Below are positions 46,101 to 53,709 of a DNA stretch of 64,000 bases, one piece after another. Made by a program: the position numbers and the translations under genes. Within the stretch, counting starts at the first letter, position 1. Each line of letters starts with the position of its first letter. Source of the DNA: Siphonodentalium dalli. Its lineage: Eukaryota; Mollusca; Scaphopoda; Gadilida; Siphonodentaliidae. The notes below the pieces were generated by a model. It had not been told where the DNA came from, did no database searches, and saw nothing but the letters and a program-made list of their open reading frames with translations. The DNA is taken from positions 149,301,577 to 149,365,576 of the forward strand of contig CP136065.1 of assembly GCA_032622095.1 (NCBI GenBank), in the 5' to 3' direction.

Positions 46101-46422
46101 ATTTGTTTTTTGTCCGTCTGCACAAATATCATTCCGGAAGGACAGAACAACCACAAAAACACAAAAAGTTATCGTTTACTGTTGTTTCGGTTTCCAATCA
46201 ATTAAGCATATCATTTGGCAAGATACATTTGCAAGGACTTGTAAATCCTTCTGTCTCTTTATTTCTGCTTTATGTATAGATGTTTTTTCTTTGAATACAG
46301 ACTGTTTAAATCAAATTGTCTGAACAGTATGTGCCGTTAAATTCTGAAATTTGTGTTTGTTCTGTTATTATGATCTCCATTTGTATTTTGCAGATATCCA
46401 GAAAGAGAAGGAGTCATCATAG
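31026..46422 (+). CDS. Multi-repeat beta-thymosin (ciboulot-like) actin-binding protein, spliced gene
   Basis: Join: 31026-31139, 32514-32627, 33191-33304, 34018-34131, 38968-39081, 41248-41361, 43245-43358, 46394-46422. Seven 114-nt exons each encode one 38-residue beta-thymosin/WH2-type repeat. Every boundary is phase 1, with AG acceptors and GT donors; the last exon ends with TAG. Beta-thymosin repeats bind actin monomers through an N-terminal helix, an LKKTET-type linker and a C-terminal segment; multi-repeat forms are known in insects (ciboulot), nematodes and molluscs and regulate cytoplasmic actin assembly. Linkers here are LKKTET (repeat 1), LKRAQT (2, 4, 5), LKHAQT (3), MKHSDT (6) and LKKTEV (7). 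The 5' end is unresolved: 30752-30764 is a candidate start, and more repeats may lie upstream. Confidence 0.9.
31140..31985 (+). other. Intron 1, left part
   Basis: Intron sequence between repeats 1 and 2, continuing beyond the hAT-like MITE at 31986-32435. Open frames here (for example 31507-31755) are AT-rich and lack splice context. Confidence 0.6.
31986..32435. mobile_element. hAT-like MITE with two hairpins, CAGGCCTC family
   Basis: Flanked by TCTATTAT (31978-31985) and TATATTAT (32436-32443), an 8-bp target duplication with one mismatch. The termini are CAAGCCTTAAAATAG and CTATTTCAAGGCTTG. Inside are two separate palindromes built from AATGAGGTCCCCAGAGGGTG and CACCCTCTGG..CCTCATT, separated by about 200 bp of spacer. 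It lies in thymosin intron 1. It is non-coding. Siblings are at 44833-45294 and 62973-63226. Confidence 0.9.
32514..32627 (+). CDS. Thymosin exon, repeat 2
   Basis: Acceptor CTGAATATTAG, donor G|GTGAGA. It encodes AIKQEKHEKEFQDSISQ, FNKGGLKRAQTEEKNPLPQSD. The linker is LKRAQT instead of LKKTET. It differs from the repeat-3 exon at 7 of 114 positions by hand count; flanking intron bases (GTGAGACATCTAATAGGGA) are shared with exons 3 and 4, so the duplicated unit is larger than the exon. Confidence 0.92.
33191..33304 (+). CDS. Thymosin exon, repeat 3
   Basis: Acceptor TTTCTGAATATTAG, donor G|GTGAGA. It encodes AIQQEKHEKEFQDSISQ, FNKGGLKHAQTEEKNPLPQSD. The linker is LKHAQT: histidine replaces a basic Arg/Lys found at this position in the other repeats. 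It starts 677 bp after the repeat-2 exon. Confidence 0.92.
34018..34131 (+). CDS. Thymosin exon, repeat 4
   Basis: Acceptor TTTCTGAATATTAG, donor G|GTGAGA. It encodes AIQQEKHEKQFKDSISQ, FNKGGLKRAQTEEKNPLPQSD. It differs from repeat 3 mainly at EKQFK (EKEFQ elsewhere). It is followed by a 4.8-kb intron enlarged by a pearl-like remnant and by piggyBac-like and hAT-like insertions. Confidence 0.92.
34132..35120 (+). other. Intron 4, left part
   Basis: No further thymosin-type exon was recognised between repeats 4 and 5. The sequence is AT-rich. Confidence 0.55.
35121..35315 (+). mobile_element. Internally deleted TATACCCC pearl-like element
   Basis: Head TTATACCCCGG, one monomer remnant (GTGATTGTGAGGTCCGTCC, AGTGGAGTTATTCCCTTTTT) and tail TAGTCCCATTAGGACAGTC, GACACCTAGTT. 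It lacks the (TCCG)n block of the copy at 15688-16469. Confidence 0.65.
35363..35610. mobile_element. piggyBac-like foldback MITE, CCCTTCCATGACTGG family
   Basis: CCCTTCTATGACTGGAGCT at the left; right end CGCATGAATAGAAAGGA followed by TTAA (35611-35614); the left site is TAAA. Internal inverted pairs use GCATTCTCTTATATATG and CATATGTAAGAGAATGC. It is the uninterrupted sibling of 8421-9015 and lies in thymosin intron 4. Confidence 0.75.
35615..36469 (+). other. Intron 4, middle part
   Basis: No coding exon or known repeat family was recognised. The sequence is AT-rich. Confidence 0.5.
36478..37743. mobile_element. hAT-like element, TAGGGYCCTGC/ATTCGA family
   Basis: A perfect 8-bp target duplication, GTGCTACC (36470-36477 and 37744-37751). 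The ends are TAGGGTCCTGCAAATATTCG and ATTCGCAGGACCCTA. Subterminal regions of about 100 bp are arrays of ATTCGATTCGA in both orientations. The interior has two plus-strand open stretches (36787-37092 and about 37172-37345); the second contains SGTTTHLSIQHYINRLP, faintly like the end of a BED zinc finger of hAT transposases, but catalytic motifs are absent. It lies in thymosin intron 4 and is about 475 bp longer than its sibling at 14130-14920. Confidence 0.9.
38690..38967 (+). repeat. Ladder of acceptor-like motifs upstream of repeat 5
   Basis: TTCTGAATANTA/TAGC-like motifs recur about every 30-60 bp: about 38792 (TGTCTGAATAGCTGCAT), 38824 (TTTCTGAATACTAACTTCAT), 38881 (TTTCTGAAATTTAGCTAC), 38910 (TTTCTGAATACTAAATACAT) and 38953 (TTTCTGAATAATAG, the used acceptor). 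Similar pairs precede repeats 2 and 4 (about 32467 and 33963). They look like tandem duplications of the intron's branch-point/acceptor region that accompanied exon amplification. Confidence 0.6.
38968..39081 (+). CDS. Thymosin exon, repeat 5
   Basis: Acceptor TTTCTGAATAATAG, donor G|GTGAGA. It encodes AIQQEKQEKEFQNSISH, FNKGGLKRAQTEEKNPLPQSD. It is the last member of the recently amplified exon set: the DNA still matches exons 2-4 closely, with QEKQ and ISHF changes that resemble the outer repeats 1 and 7. Confidence 0.92.
39128..40150 (+). mobile_element. Pearl-like element with TTATACGCCTGG head, interrupted
   Basis: The head ATTATACGCCTGGCCCTCC is followed by ATCCGTCCGTCCGAGC and monomer pieces with ATTGGATCTCAATAAAATTT, GGAGATATCTCAGACATAGG and TTTCAGAGAAG. 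It was split by the TATGCCCCCGAC element at 39283-39912, showing pearl-in-pearl nesting in thymosin intron 5. The right end is uncertain. Confidence 0.6.
39283..39912 (+). mobile_element. Pearl-like element, TATGCCCCCGAC family
   Basis: Same head (TATGCCCCCGACTTGAAGT), (TCCG)-rich block, monomers about 175 bp apart (GTACAAACATTTTGCATT at 39346 and 39521) and tail CAGCGTACCTCTTGTTA as at 10297-11366. It has fewer monomers. Open frames across it are translations of the repeat. Confidence 0.8.
40159..40218. repeat. 30-bp tandem duplication
   Basis: Two adjacent units beginning AGAATATCATTTCTTAATGT, differing at one base (GTAGGG versus GTACGG). Confidence 0.95.
40655..40680. repeat. (ATT)n microsatellite, possible retroposon tail
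   Basis: Preceded by CCGAGAGCACCCCGGTGGAC and TTGTGGC, which resembles the 3' end of invertebrate LINE/SINE elements that terminate in ATT repeats. No coding remnant was found upstream. Confidence 0.5.
41248..41361 (+). CDS. Thymosin exon, repeat 6 (divergent)
   Basis: Acceptor TTTTTTATACAACAG, donor G|GTATAC. It encodes AIQAEKQEQEFRKSIGD, FDKNKMKHSDTQLKQSLPDKE. The linker reads MKHSDT: Lys 2 and Thr 6 of the LKKTET motif are kept but the rest is altered, and the EKNPLP segment has become LKQSLP. Weaker or different actin contact is plausible. Its length and phase match the other repeats exactly. Confidence 0.9.
41483..42020 (+). mobile_element. Pearl-like element, AGCTCACC family
   Basis: The head TTAGCTCACCTGAGACG is partly self-complementary, followed by CTCCTCGTCTGTCATCC and monomers with AATTGGGTCACC and CAACTTCTTCTCAAGA. 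This head type is abundant in bivalve genomes from general knowledge. Inverted relatives are at 57730-58395 and 58796-59312. The right end is approximate. Confidence 0.6.
42606..42663. repeat. Two poly(C) tracts
   Basis: C runs at 42606-42621 and 42649-42663 within intron 6, separated by AT-rich sequence. Confidence 0.9.
43245..43358 (+). CDS. Thymosin exon, repeat 7
   Basis: Acceptor TTTGTTTTCAG, donor G|GTTGGT. It encodes ALKQEKTELELKASIGH, FNRGSLKKTEVQEKNPLPSKE. The linker LKKTEV is near-canonical, and LPSKE matches the usual C-terminus of single beta-thymosins. Repeats 1 and 7 are therefore the conventional members bracketing the derived set 2-6. Confidence 0.92.
43598..43898 (+). mobile_element. 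tRNA-derived SINE
   Basis: TAGCCTAGTGG at 43605-43615 fits the pol III A-box consensus at every position; AGTTCGCGCCC at 43657-43667 is a degenerate B box about 50 bp on. The body has TTTGGGCAAGGTCACTTAA and GGTACTGGAGATAAGC. The tail is GCGCTATATAAGCACC then AT-rich. This is the layout of invertebrate tRNA-head SINEs with LINE-like tails. It lies in intron 7, sense to the gene. Confidence 0.8.
44596..44670 (+). CDS. Candidate cassette exon of the thymosin gene
   Basis: A strong pyrimidine-rich acceptor (TCCTCTCCATTCCAG) and a usable though weak donor (CACAG|GTTTTT) bound 75 nt. The segment is open in the required phase (2 + 72 + 1), so inclusion keeps the frame between repeat 7 and the terminal exon. 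It would add EYIGSANEVYKLCPDD, SNETTASNT, a polar non-thymosin linker. It was found by splice-site and phase logic only; chance is possible. Confidence 0.35.
44833..45294. mobile_element. hAT-like MITE with two hairpins, CAGGCCTC family
   Basis: A perfect 8-bp target duplication, ATTGTTAG (44825-44832 and 45295-45302). The termini are CAGGCCTCAATATATGG and TATATTTTGAGGCCTG. Two internal palindromes use AGAATGAGGTCCC and GACCTCATTCTGC, separated by a spacer, as at 31986-32435. It lies in thymosin intron 7. Confidence 0.92.
45303..46393 (+). other. Intron 7, right part
   Basis: AT-rich, with a CA-rich microsatellite at about 45489-45518. No further exon was recognised apart from the terminal one. 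Confidence 0.55.
46394..46422 (+). CDS. Thymosin terminal coding exon
   Basis: Acceptor TTTGTATTTTGCAG. With the G from repeat 7 it encodes DIQKEKESS then TAG. The IQKEKES tail resembles the end of single-unit beta-thymosins (TIEQEK..), which supports this as the true C-terminus. The frame is preserved from the preceding exon, or from the candidate cassette exon. Confidence 0.88.
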
Positions 46423-46685
46423 GAGGCAACGAAAGAACCACAACATTGCCATCAGATTGTTAATAGTCATAGCTTTATGCTACTATAACCATATATTTCT
46501 TGCATACCACTGTACATACTCAACCATGGTGCTTCAGTCATTGCTCTTCCGCATTAAACTGTGCCTTCCTTGAGCTGCTGAATACAGTTGAATTAATCAT
46601 TAACTCCATCTTGAAAACTAACCACGTTTACCAGAAGTTGTTCATATGTACCCAGTGGAAATAAATATACACAAACTACATTGGT
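46423..46685 (+). other. Thymosin 3' UTR (predicted)
   Basis: Begins after the TAG stop and is expected to end shortly after AATAAA at 46660-46665. A weaker ATTAAA lies at 46553-46558. An overlapping 85-codon frame in this stretch is a shadow. Confidence 0.6.
46660..46665 (+). terminator. Poly(A) signal AATAAA
   Basis: Canonical hexamer 238 bp after the thymosin stop codon. Confidence 0.6.
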
Positions 46686-47290
46686 ATCGAAAATCTATCT
46701 TGCACGATTACTTGTACTAATTAAAAATGCATCCCACCATTCCAAATGTACATAACACTCCAAAATTCCAAATCCGAATTGATGAGATTTATTCAGTCAG
46801 TTTAAAAACTGAAAAATATCAGTTTCACTCTGATCTATCAATAACTCGAACAAGATGTATCATGTGATTTCAAATTCTGCAATTTCAAGGTCACATGTTA
46901 AACTTGTACATTTGGTAAATATGGGTTGGTTTAATGTTTTTGAGGTTACAACAATAATTATTAGGCCATTAAAATTTATATCTGTGTTCTCTCGCAATTA
47001 GATCTCAATTTTGAGATAAGGGAGGGGGGGGGGGGGGGGGGGGCTATTTATTGTTATACTTTTTTTTCAAAATCTGGAAAACATACACCAGAAACCCCAA
47101 AATATTCATTTTCGTTGTTCAAATCCAATATATCTATTATAGAAAATATTGAAAACAATGTTTGACAAGGTCTTAAGGTTTTCATTGACGAGGGAGGTGA
47201 CGGAGAACACAGATTTATTATTTAATTGGCCTTAACTTTGCAAATTTTGGGTGTTTTGAGTTGATTTTATTCTGCAGTTATTTGTTGATC
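46686..47290. other. No gene recognised; G20 tract
   Basis: Contains a G homopolymer at 47024-47043. No coding exon is seen. Confidence 0.5.
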
Positions 47291-47502
47291 TACAGTAATG
47301 CCCTAACTAATCAACTCCTTAACCACAGCAGAATTATGGGTAATTTTTCAGGATTTAGTCGGAAATATGGCTTGCTACCATTCATCGGAAAGCTCTCACT
47401 GAGAGCTTTCCGATGAATGGCAACAAGCCATATTTCCGACTAAATCCTGAAAAATTACCCATAATTCTGCTGTGGTTAAGGATTATTTAGGACATTACTG
47501 TA
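47291..47502. mobile_element. Mariner-like palindromic MITE
   Basis: TA-CAGTAATGCCCTAACTAATC at the left and GGACATTACTG-TA at the right. The arms are nearly perfect through GAAAGCTCTCACTGAGAGCTTTC. A few bases (GAGTC) are deleted near the right end. Confidence 0.9.
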
Positions 47503-49325
47503 TCACATATACTGCTGAGAGAAACCAGTTTCACATTTACTTTATGTAAGACTGGTCCATATTTAATGCCCAAGCTAAATAGATTACACATATTAAGATC
47601 ATTTTGAATTACAAGCACAGAACAGTATTAGTTGAGGCCATGTCGACAACTTGAAATGTAATGCATGTGCTATGTTTACAACATAACCTATTTCATGTGC
47701 ATCTTTGCAGAAATGTTCCAGATATGAACATCTTGAATGGAAAAAAATTATAATGTTAGTACAGTTTTACTGAAGGAGTTTCTAAATGTCTATACTTTTC
47801 CATTTACAAATAAAACTAATAATGGTATTTCTGTGCACAGTAATACAATGGTTGTCATATACTTTGTATCTTGTAGTACTTTTAAGCACACTGATTGCTT
47901 GCAACTTTTTTGAATTTGGTTTATTAACAACTTTTTGAGTTTGTTGGTGGAAAATAAATCATTGTTTGAAGGGACCAATATTTTCTTCTTTCCTGTTTTT
48001 GTATATATTTTATTTTCTCTTTGTATTGTCTTATTGGCTATTCCTGTCAAAACTTTAGAATCGCGATCACTACATTTTTATTTCACACCAATTCATGGAG
48101 AATTACTGTTACAAAACCTTACACATTTGAATCATCTATACAGATTGAGTCCATCTCATCTGCATACCAGAAAGACTGACATTCTTTATTCATTCCATTG
48201 TTCTCTTGGTAAATGGTACATTGTTCTCTTATTTCAACTTTGTTTCTGGACCAGGCATACACACAATCAAGCTATTTATTTTTGTTGCATAATCCCCATG
48301 GAAGTGATATTACATCTGATAACTCTGTGGAGGAATGCAATACATAATTTAAAAGCAAAGCATTTGGAGTACTATATAATATTTACAAAACCTTTGTCCT
48401 ATAGTGTGTAATAAGATAGTTTCACACATATGTTGAGTTAACGTTGGTCATTTATCACATTCCAGCATACAACTCCTGTTCTTTTAGAAATTCACCACTT
48501 CAGATATACACAATGTTAACTTGTTCACATATGAAGCATTATATTATTAAATTTGTAGTTAGTACTGCTCTGGCATATGCTCTTTGCATTGTTATTGTAG
48601 GAATGACCTTGTTATAAAGTCGTACTGTTGGAAAAGTCAGATGTCCATTGAAACATTTTCAGTTCATTTTTCAAATGCCCGAGTCATTAACACAGGACTA
48701 ATTAAAGGTAGCTTGTTTCATGTACTTTCTATTCTACATATAATTGTAGTTTAAATGTTAAATACTATGTACATAACTAATACATGAAGAAAACCTTATT
48801 TTCTATTTCATAATGTTTGAGGTCAAAAGTAGCCATTTTGTATCAGGCATTCCATGGTTGATATGTTTTATTGCTAAGTTAGTAAAATTTAAATAAGAAC
48901 TTTACAGATGGTAATTTTGAAAATGGTCATTGGACACCTCTCTTGTTGAAAGTTCAGATGACCACGATTCAATCATTAGTGGAGGAATCGGGTCCGACAT
49001 AAATTGTGCCTAGTCTGTTCACACGATTGCGGTGTCATCGCATATGAGGATATCGCAAGCCATTTTTAATCATGTGATTGACTACCCTATGATCTTTCTA
49101 TCTATGATTTTTGTGAACACACTACTGCAATTCTATCAAAAGTGGAAGTAACCAAGGATACACAATTTCGCAGCTGAAATCAACAGTCTTTGATATACAT
49201 TTTATACTCGCAATCTTGTCGTGAGCATGCACAGTCCAACTACCGGTTACTACCCATGACAGTAAACTTCCCACTTACGATTGAGTCGCAGTCATCTGAA
49301 CGTTCACTTAAGCCACACCAATATT
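47503..49325. other. No recognised gene; one long AT-rich open frame
   Basis: A 158-codon open frame (47935-48411, starting at TTG) is rich in Phe, Leu, Ile and Tyr, as expected when a T-rich strand is translated. It has no recognised domain or splice context, and is not called as a gene. Confidence 0.45.
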
Positions 49326-49674
49326 ATAGCCTGGTTTATGAACAGTTTGGTGGGACAAAAGTAGATGCAGGAGGGGAAAATAATAAAAAAAGTATTCATC
49401 AATACAAGAATCTACAAACAGCGAAACTACGGATGAATTTCAGAATTTCCTTGTTAAAAAGTTATGTTCTGTTAGACTTTTATAAGTAAACTGAGGTATT
49501 TCTTCCCATAAATAGTTGAAATAATGGGGGGAAAGGAGAAAGCCAAAGAAAAGACTCTGCCATCAACTATTTTCTTACTATTTTAGTCCACATTATAAAC
49601 CAATCAATAATTTTTTTTATGTTGGTGCACATTATGGGAAAAAAGTTGCAGGAAGGGTTTATAAACCAGGCTAT
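49326..49674. mobile_element. Possible foldback with ATAGCCTGGTTTAT ends
   Basis: ATAGCCTGGTTTATGAAC on the left and GTTTATAAACCAGGCTAT on the right, 349 bp end to end. No target duplication is evident. A 99-codon frame overlaps the left end and is not recognised. Confidence 0.45.
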
Positions 49675-50109
49675 TAAATTTCTGTTGCCTTAAATGTTTC
49701 TTTTCCTGTGCAACTGGAGTTTTCCAACAATTTTCCAAAACATTACATATTGTTAACCATGTTTTATCACTGGAAATTGATTTGTTTTGTTAATGACAAC
49801 TGTGAGAGCAGAGCTATATCCTATTACAATCCAGGAAATATGCACTGTACTTTCTTGAAATTAAAACATTTGACTAAATCCACGTGAACATTATTTTATT
49901 CTGGTCATAGAATTCAAATTGCAGGCTCAAGAAGAAATTGTTAACGAATCCAAATGTGCGAATAATCTTATGAAACAACATATACATAATCTGCTTCGTG
50001 GAAATTTTTGGCCGAGTTTAAAAAAGAAAAACTCTACCATAGTTTGGCGAGTCAGTTTGCTGGCAGCGGCAGACTTCTTCAGATGGTGTTTGCGCGATAT
50101 TAAACTTTA

Positions 50110-50720
50110 AGAAAATTCAATTTCGTTGATATTAGGTATATGAGGCTTGCTCAACAAATTCTTGATCGAGTTAAAAATAGACCAGGTCCGCATATTGTGG
50201 GTTGGAGTTACAACCCTTAATTAGTTCATTTTCATGAATTTTTATAGTATTAGCATGATAACTTGAACAATTGTTAACTGATTTTGTTGATATCCAGGAT
50301 ATGAGACTTTCTCAACAATACTAAGCATTTTTGGCGGAATTACGGTCCTTATTAGTTAATTTATTTGATTTAGATTTCGATAACTTGAACAAGTATCAAC
50401 TCATATTGTTGATATTCGATATGAGCCTTGCTCAACAATGTCTACATAGAGTCATAAATCTGGTCAGGTCCGCAAATTGTTGACAGAGTTATGGCCCTGT
50501 AATAATTAGTTTATTATTTTTATTTTAATCACGATAACAAACAAATATTAACTGATTTTTGTTGATATTCAGTATATGAGCCATTCTCAACAATGTCTAC
50601 ATCGAGTTCGAAAACCAGCCCTTAATTAGTTCATTTATTTTAATTTTGATCGTGATAACTTGACAAATATCAACTGATTTTGTTCATGTGCATTATATGG
50701 GGATTTCTCAATATCTTGAT
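50110..50720 (+). repeat. Headless pearl-type monomer array
   Basis: Five degenerate units of about 120-160 bp, each with GTTGATATTCAGTATATGAG-like and CTCAACAATGTCTACAT motifs; one carries GAGTTATGGCCCTGTAATA. No head or (TCCG)n block was found. Confidence 0.7.
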
Positions 50721-51579
50721 TGAGTTCAAAAGCCAGCCGGATCCGTGTATTTTCGGCTGAATATTGGACTTCCTACAGTGTTGTTTATGGTAGCCAGTTG
50801 CGATTAATGCATTTTCAATCCAAGCCCATGTTTCGCGTATCTAAGATGGCATCCACTATGGTTGCCAATCTCCATTCTGTCTCAAAAAACAGGTGCCATA
50901 TGATAATTTGTGCCACAGAAATTGCCCATTTATGGTCGCTTGTATGAAATGATTAATGGAGTGAATGGAGAGATTTGGATAGAATTAATTTTTTTTTATA
51001 TTTGTCAAATGATGAAAATGATGAAAATGGTTCATGCATAAATCCTCAAGACATATTAGGTCTGTTTGTTTAATTGGTGGCACAAGGAGGGGTGTGAGCA
51101 ATTCTTGCGCAATATCTAAATGAAAGTGTCAATCGTACTGTAGCTCAACTTGGAGAGGGGATAATGTCATACATTAAAGGTACTCAATCCGATCAGACGG
51201 TCCCCATATCATCAAGTTACAACATTTCTTCAAAATATGCTTTAGTTATCAGATTCACTGTCGGCTTTGACGGGTGGGTTCCTAAACTCAAATCCAGTAT
51301 TTTTGACCCCCGATGCCAAAGAAATAGTAATTTGAGAGCGTTAATTCAGTTTATGCATCTTTAATACAGTCAATTGAGCGATAAGGTATGCGGAAAATTA
51401 AGTTGAAATGTTTGCGTTCAAATTAGATAGCTGCCATCTAGAAGTGATGCACTAGCAGTCATGTTATTTAACGAAAGTTGATGGCTCCCATCTAGTGGTC
51501 ACCCCGAAGTACCATATGAAGTTTGGTGACTCAATGTGGCCTTATGGTGTGTCAAAGGATTTAGTCATGCAAAGAGTAA

Positions 51580-52262
51580 ATGAAAGTGTCAATGACACTG
51601 TAGCTAAACTTGGAAAGGGAATAATGTAATGTATTGCAGTCAATGGAGCGATTAGGAATGTGGAAAGTTGAATGTCTAATACTAGTTTATAGACATGAAG
51701 AGAAAAGTAAAATCCAAGATGGCTGCTGGCGGCCATGTTTTCGGCCGAATGACCCCAAAATGAGTCGTTCCCATCTACATGTCATCGTTAACATCCATGA
51801 CAAATTTTATGACGATCAGACTAAAGGTACTACCTGTAGCCCGTGCTAAAGAATTTAGTCATACAAAGAGTAAAATCTAAGATGGCTGCTGGTGGCCATG
51901 TTTTTTGGCTGAATGACCCCAAAATTACTCGTTCCCATCTACATGTAAATATTATCATCCATGACAAATTTCATGATGATCAGACGAACAGTACGACCTG
52001 TGGCCCGTGCTAATGGATTAAATTTTGAAATCCAAGATGGCCACTGGCGGCCATGTTTTTTGTCCGAATGACTCCAAAATGACTCGTTCCCATCTACATT
52101 CCAATTTCAACAGCCATGACAAATTTTATGATGATCAGACTAAAGGTACGACCTGTAGCCCGTGCTAAAGGATTTAGTCATACAAAGAGTAAAATCCAAG
52201 ATGGCTGCTTGCGGCCATGTTTTTTGGCCGAATGACCCCAAAATGACTCGTTCCCATCTACA
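51580..52262 (-). mobile_element. Pearl-like element, AGCTCAAC family, minus copy 1
   Basis: Reading on the minus strand, monomers of about 155 bp with GGCCGCCAGCAGCCATCTTG lead to the tail, which here reads AATGAAAGTGTCAATGACAC at the left edge (51580). It abuts the next copy head-to-head at about 52263, forming a palindrome centred on AACTTTACTTTGTAAAGTT. More eroded relatives extend leftward to about 51120. Confidence 0.75.
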
Positions 52263-53098
52263 TGTCATTATTAGCTCAACTTTACTTTGTAAAGTTTGAG
52301 CTATTGCCATGGCTTTGTCGTCCGTGTGTGCGTAAGGTGTCAACAATGCAGGCTACAGGTCGTACCTTTGGTCGGATCATTATGAAGTTTGTCATAGCTG
52401 TTAACACCAACATTTAGACCAGAATGATTAATTTTGGGGTCATTCGGAAAATAAACATGGCCGCCAGTGGCCATCTTGGATTTCAAAATTCAATCCATTA
52501 GCACGGGCTACAGGCCGTACTGTTTGTCTGATCATCATGAAATTTGTCATGGATGTTAATATTGACATGTAGATGGGAACGAGTAATTTTGGGGTCATTC
52601 GGCCCAAAAACATGGCCGCCAGCAGCCATCTTGGATTTTACTCTTTGTATGACTAAATTCTATAGCACGGGCTACAGGTCGTACTTTTATTCTGATCATC
52701 ATACAATTTGTCAAGAATGTTAATAATGACATGTAGCTGGGAACGAGTCATTTTGGGGTCATTCGGCCAAAAAACCTGGCCACCAGCAGCCATCTTGGAT
52801 TTTACTCTTTGTATGACTAAATTCTTTAGCATGGGCTACAGGTCGTACCTTTTAGTCTGATCGTCATAAAATTTTTCATTGATGTTAACGATGACATGTA
52901 GATGGGAACGACTCATTTTGGGGTCATTCGGCCGAAATCATGGCCGCCAGCAGCCATCTTGGATTTAACTTTTCTCTTCATGTCTATAAACTAGTATTAA
53001 ACATTCAACTTTCCTAATCGCTCCATTGACTGTAATACATTAAATTGTTCCCTTTCCAAGTTGAGCTACAGTGTCATTGACCCTTTCATTAACATTCA
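52263..53098 (+). mobile_element. Pearl-like element, AGCTCAAC family, plus copy
   Basis: The head TTAGCTCAACTTTACTTTGT with AAAGTTTGAGCT is followed by GCCATGGCTTTGTCGTCCG and GTGTGTGCGTAAGG, then monomers with CATGGCCGCCAGCAGCC. The unique section ACTAGTATTAAACATTC comes near the tail, then AAGTTGAGCTACAGTGTC. Both neighbours are the same family in opposite orientation. Confidence 0.8.
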
Positions 53099-53709
53099 TG
53101 ACAAATTTTATGATGATCAGACTAAAGGTATGACATGTAGCCCGTGCTAAAGAATTTAGTCATACAAAGAGTAAAATCCAAGATGGCTGCTGGCGGCCAT
53201 GTTTTTTGGTCGAATGACCCCAAAATGACTCGTTTCCCATCTACATGTCATTATTAACATTCTTGACAAATTTTATGATGATCAGACTAAAAGTAAGACC
53301 TGTAGCCCGTGCTAAAGGATTTAGTCATACAAAGAGTAAAATCCAAGATGGCTGCTGGCGACCATGTTTTTTGGCCAAATGACCCCAAAATTACTCGTTC
53401 CCATCTACATGTCATTGTTAACATCCATGACAAATTTTATGATGATCAGACTAAAGGTACGACCTGTAGCCCGTGCTAATGGATTGAATTTTGAAATCCA
53501 AGATGGCCGCTGGTGGCCATGTTTTTTTTTTTAATGACCCCAAAATTAATCATTCTGGTCTAAATTGTTGATGTCAACAGCTATGACAAATTTCATAATG
53601 ATCCGACCAAAGGTACGACCTGTAGCCTGCATTGTTGACGCCTTACGCACACACGGACGACAAAGCCATGGCAATAGCTCAAACTTTACAAAGTAAAGTT
53701 GAGCTAAAA
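53099..53709 (-). mobile_element. Pearl-like element, AGCTCAAC family, minus copy 2
   Basis: Mirror image of 52263-52970: its head is at the right (ACTTTACAAAGTAAAGTTGA, ending GCTAA at 53706) with CGCACACACGGACGAC. Monomers extend left to about 53099, so copies 2 and 3 form a tail-to-tail palindrome centred near 53070. Confidence 0.8.

Noticed and set aside
31026-46422. Thymosin locus as a processed retrocopy or pseudogene
   Set aside because: All repeats are separated by introns with GT-AG borders and uniform phase, and no repeat has a stop or frameshift.
46316-46573. 85-codon open frame overlapping the thymosin terminal exon
   Set aside because: It is in a different frame from the spliced gene, whose short exon has a clear acceptor, phase and stop.
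47935-48411. 158-codon open frame on the plus strand
   Set aside because: The composition follows T-rich DNA (Phe, Leu, Ile, Tyr), it begins at TTG, and there is no domain or splice context. It is probably chance.
49326-49674. hAT-like element with TAGCCTGG ends
   Set aside because: No 8-bp duplication could be found; it is kept only as a possible foldback.
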